A stretch of 64,000 nucleotides of DNA from Flavobacteriaceae bacterium (GCA_947451525.1 CANFZM010000001.1:62001-126000); one strand, 5' to 3'. Positions 8,388-16,206 are shown, numbered from the stretch's first letter. Notes: a model not told the origin generated them from the letters alone. Program-made: numbers and translations.

Positions 8388-8729
8388 ATGCAACATAGAG
8401 GAGAAATAATAAAATTAGCGGTTTATAAAAGTGGGTTTTCTATAACAGAACTAGCTAAGCGAATTGGCAAAAGCAGAAGATGGGTATATTTGATGTTTGA
8501 GAACAATAGTGTATCCCTTGATGTCATTTTGCAAATAGGAAATATTATACATCATAACTTCACAAAGGAAATAGAAGAACTGTACCCAATAAAGAGGACA
8601 TTGATTAATTCTATTTCAGATTTTCAAAGCACCGAAGTTTCAAATGATTATTGGAAGAATAAATATTTGAAATTACTTGAAGAATATAATACATTACTAA
8701 AAGAAAGAAGAAATTCAACAGAAAATTAG
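8388..8729 (+). CDS. Small helix-turn-helix protein with C-terminal coiled coil
   Basis: 113 residues. Residues about 5-55 form a Cro/CI-like helix-turn-helix (KSGFSITELAKRIGKSRRWV with recognition helix SRRWVYLMFE). The C-terminal third (WKNKYLKLLEEYNTLLKE) has heptad leucines typical of a short coiled coil, probably for dimerisation. An AAAATTTG element that is one base off the -7 consensus lies immediately before the ATG, so the leader would be very short. It is flanked by a convergent rnhA and a divergent kinase gene, so no target is evident apart from the inverted repeat upstream. Confidence 0.7.
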   Translation: MQHRGEIIKLAVYKSGFSITELAKRIGKSRRWVYLMFENNSVSLDVILQIGNIIHHNFTKEIEELYPIKRTLINSISDFQSTEVSNDYWKNKYLKLLEEYNTLLKERRNSTEN

Positions 8730-8749
8730 GACTAAACCTAAAAATTGAG

Positions 8750-9229
8750 TTACAGTAATTTCTCTTCTTCTTTTTCATAAAAAGCATCTACTGAAAGATT
8801 CTTTAATCCCGAAGCATATACCGCAAGTTCATCACAACGTTCATTTTGCGGATGGTTATTGTGCCCTTTTATCCATTTAAAATCAACTTTATGTTGTCGG
8901 TATATTTTTAGAAAGCGTTTCCAAAGATCGGAGTTTTTACGATCAACAAATCCTTTTTTTTCCCATCCTAACACCCATTTTTTCTCTACAGAATCTACGA
9001 CATATTTAGAATCAGAAATAACCAACACGGTCATCTTTGGATTTTTTAATTTTTCCAAACCAACAATAACAGCCAAAAGTTCCATTCTATTGTTAGTCGT
9101 TAACCTAAACCCTTCGTAAAATTCTTTTTTATGTGGTGTACCAACTAATTCCATGACAACGCCATAACCTCCGTTTCCGGGGTTTCCTTTGGCAGCACCA
9201 TCGGTATATATGTGGACTTGATGAGACAT
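8750..9229 (-). CDS. rnhA: Ribonuclease HI
   Basis: Removes RNA from RNA-DNA hybrids in the cytoplasm, for example primers and R-loops. The catalytic carboxylates are visible in order: Asp in IYTDGAAKGNPG (about residue 10), Glu in TNNRMELLAV (about 50), Asp in VISDSKYVVDS (about 72), and Asp in NERCDELA. The basic handle WVLGWEKKGFVDRKNSDLW and the GHNNHPQNE loop are also typical. 159 residues is normal for type 1 RNase H. It is 21 bp downstream of purN on the same strand and may be cotranscribed with it. Confidence 0.96.
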   Translation of the reverse strand: MSHQVHIYTDGAAKGNPGNGGYGVVMELVGTPHKKEFYEGFRLTTNNRMELLAVIVGLEKLKNPKMTVLVISDSKYVVDSVEKKWVLGWEKKGFVDRKNSDLWKRFLKIYRQHKVDFKWIKGHNNHPQNERCDELAVYASGLKNLSVDAFYEKEEEKLL

Positions 9230-9250
9230 TATTATTTACGAGGTTAAATA

Positions 9251-9811
9251 TTAAGTTAAAAGTTTTTCAATTACTTCTGGAAAATATTGGTGCTCTAATA
9301 TATGAATTTTATCTGCTATTTCATCTGCAGTAGAACAATCTTCAATAGTTACCGATTTTTGAAAAATTATAGCCCCTTCATCATAATTTTCATTTACATA
9401 ATGAATGGTAATTCCGGTTTCCATTTCTTTATTGTCTAAAACAGCTTGGTGAACATTCATTCCGTACATACCTTTTCCTCCGTATTTTGGTAGAAGTGCA
9501 GGATGAATATTAATAATCTTATTTGGGAAATTTTTAATTATTGTCTCGGGAAATTTCCATAAAAAGCCAGCAAGAACAATTAAATCGGGAGCATCCTGTA
9601 GTATTTTATCGGCTAATTTTCCATCATTAAAATCTTGTCTATTAAAAATTTCTGCAGGAATATGAAGGTTTTTTGCACGATCAATAACTTTTGCAGTTGG
9701 ATTATTAGTGTAAACCCTAACAACTTCGATATTTTTGTTTTCTTGGCAGTGTCTAATTATTTTTTCGGCATTTGATCCAGATCCAGATGCAAACAATATT
9801 ATTTTTTTCAT
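9251..9811 (-). CDS. purN: Phosphoribosylglycinamide formyltransferase (GART)
   Basis: Transfers a formyl group from 10-formyltetrahydrofolate to GAR in purine synthesis. N-terminal phosphate-binding loop FASGSGSNAEKII, folate-site segment IINIHPALLPKYGGKGMYG with the catalytic Asn and His, and the downstream ITIHYVNENYDEG containing the catalytic Asp. The 186-residue length is slightly short of E. coli PurN (212) but complete. A minus-strand -7 box TATTTTTG lies 23 bp ahead of the start. Together with purF in the window, it shows a dispersed purine pathway rather than one operon. Confidence 0.96.
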   Translation of the reverse strand: MKKIILFASGSGSNAEKIIRHCQENKNIEVVRVYTNNPTAKVIDRAKNLHIPAEIFNRQDFNDGKLADKILQDAPDLIVLAGFLWKFPETIIKNFPNKIINIHPALLPKYGGKGMYGMNVHQAVLDNKEMETGITIHYVNENYDEGAIIFQKSVTIEDCSTADEIADKIHILEHQYFPEVIEKLLT

Positions 9812-9833
9812 TTTAGGAATTCATTCGTTGGTG

Positions 9834-9841
9834 CAAAAATA
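9834..9841 (-). promoter_or_regulatory. Candidate -7 box of purN-rnhA
   Basis: TATTTTTG on the minus strand, 23 bp before the purN ATG. It fits TAnnTTTG; no clear -33 element. Confidence 0.5.
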
Positions 9842-9891
9842 CATAAGTTTTACCACAAAATAATAGTGTTATTTACAATCCATAAACACCC

Positions 9892-9899
9892 TATTTTTG
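9892..9899 (+). promoter_or_regulatory. Possible upstream -7 box for acpP
   Basis: TATTTTTG on the plus strand about 165 bp before acpP. With the proximal box at 10027 it would give two promoters and a long leader. Weak on its own because AT-rich DNA yields such octamers by chance. Confidence 0.3.
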
Positions 9900-10026
9900 C
9901 AGTGAAAACTTTTGCTAAGGCAAAAAAAAGAATAATAAATTATATAAATGAGGTCTTTGTAAAATAATTTTTTTAATTTCGTAGTCATATTTATTAACTA
10001 AAAGGTGGTATTAAGATAAAGTTTTT

Positions 10027-10034
10027 TATTTTTG
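10027..10034 (+). promoter_or_regulatory. Candidate -7 box of acpP
   Basis: TATTTTTG, 30 bp before the acpP ATG, a normal promoter-to-start distance in this window. No TTG at 17-23 nt upstream. Confidence 0.5.
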
Positions 10035-10064
10035 CCAACAATTTAAATTTTAAAATTAAAGATT

Positions 10065-10301
10065 ATGTCAGACATTGCATCAAGAGTTAAAGCGATTATC
10101 GTAGACAAATTAGGCGTTGACGAGAATGAAGTTGTAACAGAAGCAAGCTTCACTAACGATTTAGGAGCTGATTCATTAGACACTGTTGAGCTTATTATGG
10201 AGTTCGAAAAAGAATTTGATATCCAAATTCCAGACGACCAAGCAGAAAACATTGCTACTGTAGGTCAAGCTATTTCGTATATTGAAGAAGCAAAAAAATA
10301 A
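10065..10301 (+). CDS. acpP: Acyl carrier protein
   Basis: Carries growing acyl chains as phosphopantetheine thioesters during fatty acid synthesis. It is 78 residues, acidic and helical, with the attachment serine at residue 37 in [15 protein letters not shown]. It precedes fabF, the elongating synthase that uses it, but a strong terminator and a separate promoter lie between them. High expression independent of fabF is therefore likely. Confidence 0.98.
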   Translation: MSDIASRVKAIIVDKLGVDENEVVTEASFTNDLGADSLDTVELIMEFEKEFDIQIPDDQAENIATVGQAISYIEEAKK

Positions 10302-10308
10302 TAAACAA

Positions 10309-10343
10309 AAAACCCGTATACATTAATTGTATACGGGTTTTTA
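10309..10343 (+). terminator. Rho-independent terminator of acpP
   Basis: Stem AACCCGTATAC/GTATACGGGTT with a 7-nt loop followed by a T-rich tail, 8 bp after the acpP stop codon. An A-run on the other side is also present, but no gene on the minus strand ends here. Confidence 0.9.
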
Positions 10344-10364
10344 TTATTATTGAAAAAATTAAAC

Positions 10365-10372
10365 TATTTTTG
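10365..10372 (+). promoter_or_regulatory. Candidate -7 box of the fabF-rnc operon
   Basis: TATTTTTG, 106 bp before the fabF ATG. It overlaps by 2 bp the palindrome at 10371-10387. The predicted leader of roughly 95-100 nt is unusually long for this window. Confidence 0.5.
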
Positions 10373-10387
10373 ATTGAATTTCAATCA
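10371..10387. promoter_or_regulatory. 17-bp palindrome at the fabF transcription start, candidate operator
   Basis: TGATTGAA-T-TTCAATCA is a perfect 8-bp inverted repeat with a one-base centre. It begins inside the -7 box and covers the expected start of transcription, the classic place for a repressor site. The regulator is not identifiable from the window. Confidence 0.5.
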
Positions 10388-10398
10388 CCAGATATTGG

Positions 10399-10446
10399 AA
10401 TACCCTTGTCTCTTTAAGCATGTAAACATAAAGAAAACAGGGTATT
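10399..10446 (+). promoter_or_regulatory. Structured leader hairpin upstream of fabF
   Basis: Two nested perfect stems, AATACCCT/AGGGTATT (8 bp) and TCTTTA/TAAAGA (6 bp), are joined by a symmetric 4/4 internal loop and closed by a 12-nt loop AGCATGTAAACA. It ends 31 nt before the fabF ATG. There is no T-run directly after it, so it does not look like a terminator. Confidence 0.5.
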
Positions 10447-10477
10447 ATTTATTTAAATACTATTTAAAAAAAAAAAT

Positions 10478-11731
10478 ATGCAATTAAAGCGTGTTGTTGT
10501 AACTGGTCTTGGAGCATTAACTCCTATAGGTAACTCCATCCAAGAATATTGGGATGGATTAATTAATGGAAGAAGTGGTGCGGCCCCAATAACCTATTAT
10601 GATACAGAAAAGCATAAAACAAAATTTGCTTGTGAAGTGAAAAACTTCAACATTGAAGATTATATGGATCGGAAGGAATCTCGCCGATTGGATAAATTTT
10701 CACAGTATGCAATTGCTTCTAGTGATGAAGCGATTAAGGATGCCGGAATTACACACGATAATGTAAACAAACACCGTGTTGGAGTGATTTGGGGTGCCGG
10801 AATTGGTGGCCTAGAAACTTTCCAAGATGAGGTAATGTATTATGCTAAAGGTGATGGAACTCCAAAATTCAATCCTTTCTTTATCCCTAAAATGATTGCC
10901 GATATTGCTCCTGCTCACATTTCGATGCGTAACGGATATATGGGTCCTAATTATACTACAGTTTCAGCTTGCGCTTCTTCGGCTAATGCCATGATTGACG
11001 CGTTTAACTATATACGATTAGGAATGTGTGACGTTATTGTTACAGGTGGATCGGAAGCTGCTGTAACTATTGCAGGAATGGGTGGATTTAATTCTATGCA
11101 CGCCTTATCTACAAGAAATGATAGTCCAGAAACGGCTTCAAGACCATTCGATGCAACTCGCGACGGATTTGTTCTTGGTGAAGGATCTGGTGCAATTGTT
11201 TTAGAAGAATATGAGCACGCTAAAGCGCGTGGTGCTAAAATTTATTGTGAAGTTGGCGGTGGCGGAATGTCATCTGATGCTTACCATTTAACAGCTCCAC
11301 ACCCAGAAGGAATTGGTGTAATTGCCGTTATGGAAAACACTTTGCGGGATGCTGGAATGACACCTGAAATGGTAGATCATATTAACACCCACGGGACTTC
11401 TACTCCTCTAGGAGACGTAGCAGAATTAAAAGCAATAAGTCATGTTTTTGGTTCTCACGCTAAAAACATCAATATCAACTCTACCAAATCTATGACCGGT
11501 CACCTATTAGGTGCGGCTGGCGCAATAGAATCAATAGCGGTAATTTTGGCAATGCAACACGGTATCGTGCCGCCAACTATTAACCACAAGGTTGTGGATG
11601 AAAACATTGACCCGTCATTAAATTTAACTTTAAATGTTCCCCAGAAAAGAGAAATAAATGTTGCTATGAGTAACACTTTTGGATTTGGAGGTCATAACGC
11701 ATGTGTTTTATTTAAAAAATTAGTAGATTAA
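10478..11731 (+). CDS. fabF: Beta-ketoacyl-ACP synthase II
   Basis: Condenses malonyl-ACP with acyl-ACP in fatty acid elongation in the cytosol. The thiolase-fold catalytic triad is visible as Cys165 (TVSACASSANAM), His305 (NTHGTSTPLGD) and His342 (MTGHLLGAAGA). The C-terminal FGFGGHNACVLF loop is characteristic. 417 residues is the usual KAS II length. fabF and rnc are separated by 3 bp and clearly form one transcription unit. The upstream region carries a candidate operator and a leader hairpin. Confidence 0.97.
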   Translation: MQLKRVVVTGLGALTPIGNSIQEYWDGLINGRSGAAPITYYDTEKHKTKFACEVKNFNIEDYMDRKESRRLDKFSQYAIASSDEAIKDAGITHDNVNKHRVGVIWGAGIGGLETFQDEVMYYAKGDGTPKFNPFFIPKMIADIAPAHISMRNGYMGPNYTTVSACASSANAMIDAFNYIRLGMCDVIVTGGSEAAVTIAGMGGFNSMHALSTRNDSPETASRPFDATRDGFVLGEGSGAIVLEEYEHAKARGAKIYCEVGGGGMSSDAYHLTAPHPEGIGVIAVMENTLRDAGMTPEMVDHINTHGTSTPLGDVAELKAISHVFGSHAKNININSTKSMTGHLLGAAGAIESIAVILAMQHGIVPPTINHKVVDENIDPSLNLTLNVPQKREINVAMSNTFGFGGHNACVLFKKLVD

Positions 11732-11734
11732 GTT

Positions 11735-12481
11735 TTGAAACGAATTCTTACTAAAATATTTTCTAGAAATTCCCGTCCTAAAGAGGGCGGGAATTTTTTT
11801 GATATAATACATGATATTGTTGGCTTTAAGCCGATAAACTTAAAATATTATAAAAAAGCCTTTACCCATAGATCTTCCAATATCTTAGATGAAGACGGAC
11901 TTCCGTTAAACTACGAACGATTAGAGTTTCTTGGCGACGCAATGTTAAGCGCTGTTATTGCTGCCCATTTATACAAAGTGGTTCCAACAGGCGATGAAGG
12001 TTACTTAACTAAAATGCGTTCTAAAATAGTAAGCAGAGAACATCTAAACGAATTGGGTAGAGACATGAATCTTATTGAATTTGTAGAAAGTAAAGTCCCA
12101 CCACAACATTTTGGAGAAAATATTCATGGCAATCTTTTTGAAGCATTAGTTGGCGCTATTTTTCTAGACAAAGGCTATGTTGGCTGCGAAAAATTTATCC
12201 AAAAACGAGTAATACTTCCCTATGTAGATATTGCCCGATTAGAAGGCAAAGTAATTAGTTATAAAAGTTTGGTTATTGAATGGTGTCAAAAAGAGAAAAA
12301 ACAATTTTTCTATGATGTTTATGACGATAATGGTATTGATGGGCAACGTTATTTTGGAGTTAAACTAAGTATTGACGAAAAAGTAATTGCCAAATCAAGA
12401 GCGACCTCTAAAAAGAAGGCCGAAGAAATTGCTTCTAAAAGAGCCTACTTTGCATTTCAAGAAAAAATTAACAGTATTTAA
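11735..12481 (+). CDS. rnc: Ribonuclease III
   Basis: Double-strand-specific endoribonuclease for rRNA and mRNA processing. The RNase III signature ERLEFLGDAMLSAV (about residues 64-77) contains catalytic acidic residues, and the second acidic pair is in GNLFEALVGAIFLDKG. The C-terminal double-stranded-RNA-binding domain begins near YKSLVIEWCQ and ends with KKKAEEIASKRAYFAF. The start is TTG, 3 bp after the fabF stop; no alternative ATG occurs until the catalytic domain, so TTG is accepted. Translational coupling to fabF is probable. Confidence 0.95.
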   Translation: MKRILTKIFSRNSRPKEGGNFFDIIHDIVGFKPINLKYYKKAFTHRSSNILDEDGLPLNYERLEFLGDAMLSAVIAAHLYKVVPTGDEGYLTKMRSKIVSREHLNELGRDMNLIEFVESKVPPQHFGENIHGNLFEALVGAIFLDKGYVGCEKFIQKRVILPYVDIARLEGKVISYKSLVIEWCQKEKKQFFYDVYDDNGIDGQRYFGVKLSIDEKVIAKSRATSKKKAEEIASKRAYFAFQEKINSI

Positions 12482-12595
12482 TTTAATTTGTTAAAAAACT
12501 ATAACGTTTTCGTTCATAAAATAACGTTAATCTAATCTAGTAGAGGTATTTTAAGTTTCTATTAACACTATATTTACAACTTATTTTGGTAATAT

Positions 12596-13084
12596 ATGGC
12601 TATTCATAAAGTATATATTGAAGATTTTGAAGAGGAAGATTATCATTTAATTGCACTTCATACTTCTTTAGAAGATTATCGATTGGCCTATTTTTTAAAT
12701 AAAGAACTTGGCATTGGTTTATGTAAAAGTAAATTAGATATTCCGTTGCGGGTTAAAAAAGTGAATACTTCTTTTGTTAGATTCACTTTTGAAGATGAAA
12801 AAAAAGTGATGCTTTGGGATTTAGTGCAAAATAGAAATGAAGTAGAAAATATTGAAAACACATCTTCTACCGATTTATTTTCGAATACCAAAAATTCATT
12901 TTCCTCGTCTGCTTATCTTTTACCTGAATATAAAAAAGTTGATTTCTTTGTAAAAATTGAAAATGCCGCTAACGGAATTGATCTTGACAGAGTAATTGCA
13001 AAAATTAGTAAAATAGACGCTATTAAACTAGCATATAGTATAGCGAAAGATAAAATAAAATCGAAAAATAATTTAATTTTTTAA
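12596..13084 (+). CDS. IPExxxVDY-motif family protein
   Basis: A 162-residue cytosolic protein of a small Bacteroidota family usually named after its motif; here the motif reads LPEYKKVDFF (about residues 104-113), a slight variant. The N-terminus (HLIALHTSLEDYRLAYFLNK) and C-terminus (KLAYSIAKDK) are helical, the middle beta-rich. No catalytic residues or known ligand can be named. It is 5 bp upstream of pyk on the same strand and probably cotranscribed, which suggests some link to central metabolism, unproven. Confidence 0.8.
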   Translation: MAIHKVYIEDFEEEDYHLIALHTSLEDYRLAYFLNKELGIGLCKSKLDIPLRVKKVNTSFVRFTFEDEKKVMLWDLVQNRNEVENIENTSSTDLFSNTKNSFSSSAYLLPEYKKVDFFVKIENAANGIDLDRVIAKISKIDAIKLAYSIAKDKIKSKNNLIF

Positions 13085-13089
13085 TAAAA

Positions 13090-14520
13090 ATGTCAACAAG
13101 AAAAAAGACTAAAATTGTAGCCACGCTAGGTCCAGCTTGTAGTTCAAAAGAAGTAATTAAAGACATGATTGATGCTGGAGTAAATGTATTCCGTATCAAT
13201 TTCTCTCACGCAGATTATGCAGATGTAAAGGAGCGAATAGATATCATCCGTGAATTGAACAAAGAATACGGTTATACTACTGCTATATTAGGAGATTTAC
13301 AAGGACCAAAACTTCGTGTAGGAGTAATGAAAGAAGATGTAGTGGTAAATCCTGGTGATATTATTACTTTTCAAACTGCCGAAGACGTTCCTGGTACTAA
13401 AGAACGCGTTTACATGAACTATAAAGAATTTCCTAGAGATGTAAAACCGGGAGAAAAAATACTTTTAGACGATGGAAAACTAATGTTTGAAGCTATAGAA
13501 ACCAACGGAACTACCGAAGTTGTTTGTAAAGTTATTCAAGGTGGACCGTTGAAATCTAAAAAAGGAGTAAACTTACCAAATACTAAAGTTTCGCTTCCTG
13601 CTTTAACCCAAAAAGATATTAAAGATGCCATTTTTGCAATAGAGCAAGATGTAGATTGGATTGCGCTTTCTTTTGTAAGAACACCTGCTGATTTAGAAGA
13701 ATTACAAGATTTAATTGCTAAACATTCCGATCATAAAATTCCAATTATAGCCAAAATTGAAAAACCAGAAGCAGTAGAAAACATTGATAAAATTGTTGCT
13801 TTTTGCGATGGTTTGATGGTTGCTCGTGGGGATCTTGGAGTAGAAATTCCGGCACACGAAGTACCGTTAATTCAAAAGAAATTAATACACCGAGCAAAAA
13901 CGGCTCGTATTCCTGTAATTGTGGCAACACAAATGATGGAAACAATGATTACAAGTTTAACACCAACACGTGCAGAAGTTAACGACGTTGCCAACTCAGT
14001 AATGGATGGTGCTGATGCCGTAATGCTTTCAGGAGAAACTTCAGTAGGAAATTATCCAGTTCAAGTTATTGAAAAAATGACTCAAATTATTGAAGCTGTT
14101 GAAGATTCACCGCTAATTACAGTTCCTCAAAACCCACCTCACGTGAGAACCAAACGATTTATTACTAAATCAATTTGTTACCACGCGGCTACTATGGCTA
14201 ACGATATTAAAGCAAAAGCAATTTCTACCTTAACCAATAGTGGCTATACTGCTTTCCAAATTTCGGCATGGAGACCATCAGCACATATTTTGGTGTATAC
14301 TTCTAATAGAAGAATCTTAACCCAACTGAATTTACTTTGGGGAGTGAATGCTTTTTTCTATGATAAATTTGTAAGCACCGATGACACTGTAGAAGACATC
14401 AACCATATTGCTAAAGAGAATGGTTATGTAAAAAAAGGCGATATTCTTATCAACCTTGCCGCAATGCCTGTTGTAGATAAAGGAATGGTAAATACCTTAA
14501 GAATTACAGAAATAGAATAG
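13090..14520 (+). CDS. pyk: Pyruvate kinase
   Basis: Last step of glycolysis: phosphoenolpyruvate plus ADP to pyruvate and ATP. N-terminal KIVATLGPACSS and FRINFSHA (substrate and phosphate binding), the catalytic-lysine signature IPIIAKIEKPEAVENID, the metal-binding GLMVARGDLGVEIP, and the MLSGETSVGNYP segment are all present. The C-terminal allosteric domain (from about residue 350) is intact, giving a full-length 476-residue enzyme. It ends with a strong terminator. Confidence 0.97.
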   Translation: MSTRKKTKIVATLGPACSSKEVIKDMIDAGVNVFRINFSHADYADVKERIDIIRELNKEYGYTTAILGDLQGPKLRVGVMKEDVVVNPGDIITFQTAEDVPGTKERVYMNYKEFPRDVKPGEKILLDDGKLMFEAIETNGTTEVVCKVIQGGPLKSKKGVNLPNTKVSLPALTQKDIKDAIFAIEQDVDWIALSFVRTPADLEELQDLIAKHSDHKIPIIAKIEKPEAVENIDKIVAFCDGLMVARGDLGVEIPAHEVPLIQKKLIHRAKTARIPVIVATQMMETMITSLTPTRAEVNDVANSVMDGADAVMLSGETSVGNYPVQVIEKMTQIIEAVEDSPLITVPQNPPHVRTKRFITKSICYHAATMANDIKAKAISTLTNSGYTAFQISAWRPSAHILVYTSNRRILTQLNLLWGVNAFFYDKFVSTDDTVEDINHIAKENGYVKKGDILINLAAMPVVDKGMVNTLRITEIE

Positions 14521-14542
14521 TTTACTACTTCATTTTATATAC

Positions 14543-14576
14543 AAAACCTCGTTTCTTAATTGGAACGAGGTTTTTT
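14543..14576 (+). terminator. Rho-independent terminator of pyk
   Basis: Stem AACCTCGTT/AACGAGGTT with a T-run. The 31 bp from 14543 to 14573 are repeated exactly at 22009-22039, where no gene ends. Confidence 0.9.
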
Positions 14577-14599
14577 GTTTTTTCCTTATTTTATTGGGG

Positions 14600-14830
14600 T
14601 TCGGTAGAACACTATTGAGTTTCCGCAGGTCACTAATGAGCTTCCGCATATTACTATTTAGTTTCGGTAGCTTACTATTTGATTTCCGTAGAACATTATT
14701 TATCTTCGGTAGGACATTATTTATCTTCGGGAAGTAACTATTTAGTTTCGGTAGCTTACTATAGACCTTCGGCAGGTTATTATTTAACTTCGGCAAGGCA
14801 CTATTGAGTTTCGGTAGGTCTTAATAAGTT
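14600..14830. repeat. Minisatellite of eleven 21-bp units
   Basis: Eleven imperfect 21-bp units starting with TTCGG or TTCCG (for example TTCGGTAGGACATTATTTAT plus one base), phased exactly every 21 bp from 14600. The last unit is degenerate. Because 21 is divisible by three, the minus strand is open across the array and the ORF track reports an 88-aa frame of LPKLNSN-like heptapeptides. It runs into the pyk terminator and lacks gene features, so I treat it as repeat DNA, not a gene. Confidence 0.9.
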
Positions 14831-14856
14831 TGGATAACTAAAACGCTTCGCTTTGA

Positions 14857-14899
14857 CTGGAACGCGGATGAAACGGATGCTTTGCAACGCGGATTAGGG
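14857..14899. repeat. Dispersed intergenic repeat (ACGCGGAT type)
   Basis: Contains AACGCGGATGAAACGGATGC followed by CAACGCGGATTA. The reverse complement of the same text, with a few substitutions, occurs at 30951-30985. Confidence 0.7.
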
Positions 14900-14986
14900 C
14901 GTATTTTTAAATACAAAAGGCATAAAAGATTTTGAAGAAAACTGAAAAAAGTTTAGTATTTGAAGTAGTATTGTGATTTTTTTACT

Positions 14987-15019
14987 AAAAAACCGTTTCA
15001 AATTATTGAAACGGTTTTA
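14987..15019 (-). terminator. Bidirectional terminator behind the 15068-15799 gene
   Basis: Stem AAACCGTTTCAA/TTGAAACGGTTT with a 4-nt loop and T-runs on both strands. On the minus strand it ends the downstream-oriented gene at 15068. Confidence 0.8.
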
Positions 15020-15067
15020 CTTTTTTGATTCGGGCATGATATTGGGTCTTGAGTTTTAGGTTTGGGG

Positions 15068-15799
15068 TTAGGATTGGGTTTGTGGGGTTGTTGCGGTTTT
15101 TCTATTCCTGTTTAGTGTGTTAGAAATTTTATTGAAACTGAATTGGTCTTTTAGTGCTGCGTTGTCTTTGTAAAACTTGGTAGATATTTTTGCAACACTT
15201 ATTACTTTATTGTAAATTTTGTTGAACTCTGTTACTGCTTCTGCTGTGATTACTTTTCGAATGCCTTTGTTTCCTTCTTGGGAGATATCGGCATCTTTTA
15301 GCAGATTGGAATGGTTGCAAATGTTATCCAAAATTGCATCGGGTGTGCCTTTAGCAACAATTTCGGCTCTTACTGGATTAATGTTGGTTTTGAATTGGAA
15401 TAATAAATTGATTAATGCTTCTTGGTCTCCTTTTTGCGCTGCTTTGTGGTAAGTTGTAAAACCGAGTTGGTTTAGCAGTTCGGATTGGCGGGAAGGATTG
15501 TCTTTGAAATCTTCCATTAATTGGATTTTAACTTCGGCTAAGTCTTTTATTGCATTGCTTTGAATGCTGTAAACTACTTGAGATGCCTCTCGAAGTGCTT
15601 TGGCACTGTCGACTCCTAAATGGGTTTGGATGGCTTTGTCTATTTCAATTTGTAAATCTCCAAAAAATGGGTCTGCCCAAGTGGTACGTTTGGAAATTAA
15701 AAAATCTTTGTTAGCAATTGCTGCTTGGGTGATGGTTGCTGCTGTAATTAGCATGTCTACATCTTTGGCTTTGTAAGCGCGAAGCAATGTTGTTGTCAT
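15068..15799 (-). CDS. Hypothetical protein, helical, unrecognised
   Basis: 243 residues, no signal peptide and no membrane segments. Composition and pattern (ALREASQVVYSIQSNAIKDL and similar stretches) indicate an almost entirely alpha-helical soluble protein. The C-terminal tail is rich in Asn, Arg, Thr and Gln (NRNRKTATTPQTQS). I recognise no enzyme motif. It resembles poorly characterised Bacteroidota proteins found in accessory regions, but I cannot name a family with confidence. It sits between the minisatellite and the type III restriction system, in the least conserved part of the window. It has its own terminator and is apparently monocistronic. Confidence 0.65.
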   Translation of the reverse strand: MTTTLLRAYKAKDVDMLITAATITQAAIANKDFLISKRTTWADPFFGDLQIEIDKAIQTHLGVDSAKALREASQVVYSIQSNAIKDLAEVKIQLMEDFKDNPSRQSELLNQLGFTTYHKAAQKGDQEALINLLFQFKTNINPVRAEIVAKGTPDAILDNICNHSNLLKDADISQEGNKGIRKVITAEAVTEFNKIYNKVISVAKISTKFYKDNAALKDQFSFNKISNTLNRNRKTATTPQTQS

Positions 15800-16044
15800 G
15801 GTTTTAAAAATTTAAATTATTAATAGAACCAAAAACGGAAATTAATTTGGAATATTCTATTTCTTAAGAAAGTTTAACACTCATTTGTAGGAAATTAAGA
15901 GTTTTTTGTGGGAATTAGAGATTTAAAAACAAAATCTCAAACTGTTTTTTAATAACTATGAATAAACTATATTTGTTAACCAATAAAAAATTTATAGATA
16001 TAAACTAAAGACATATTAAAAATTAGCGTTTAGCGAAAGAACCT

Positions 16045-16159
16045 GTATTCTGAAAAGTCGAAATTCACAATGCCTACAGGGAAGTTTAAGCTAACGTTCA
16101 CGCGTAGGCGTGGGCGTTACTTTGCTTTGTAGGCACGGGCTTCGACTCCCGCAGAATAC
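16045..16159. repeat. Large nested palindrome upstream of the type III mod gene
   Basis: Five nested perfect stems: GTATTCTG/CAGAATAC, AGTCGAA/TTCGACT, TGCCTACA/TGTAGGCA, TAACG/CGTTA and CACGC/GCGTG, the last closing on GTAG. Arms are separated by small asymmetric gaps. GC content is far above the flanks. It could be a mobile palindromic element or a long structured RNA. The remaining gap (15800-16044) shows nothing recognisable. Confidence 0.85.
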
Positions 16160-16206
16160 GAGTAAGGTAATTAGCCTGCGCCTATTTTTTGTTACCTAAC
16201 AAAAGC

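Noticed and set aside
14530-14796. 88-aa minus-strand ORF of LPKLNSN repeats
   Set aside because: Open only because the 21-bp minisatellite unit is a multiple of three; includes the pyk terminator and has no signal, promoter or known domain. Recorded as a repeat instead.
14600-14830. Possible CRISPR array
   Set aside because: Units are contiguous 21-bp tandem repeats without unique spacers, and no cas genes are present.
16045-16159. Integron attC site or tRNA/tmRNA-like gene
   Set aside because: The TTCGACTCCCG stretch resembles a T-arm and the outer stem an acceptor stem, but there is no D-arm, anticodon arm or tag frame. attC core sites (RYYYAAC/GTTRRRY) are not present in the right order, and no integrase is nearby.
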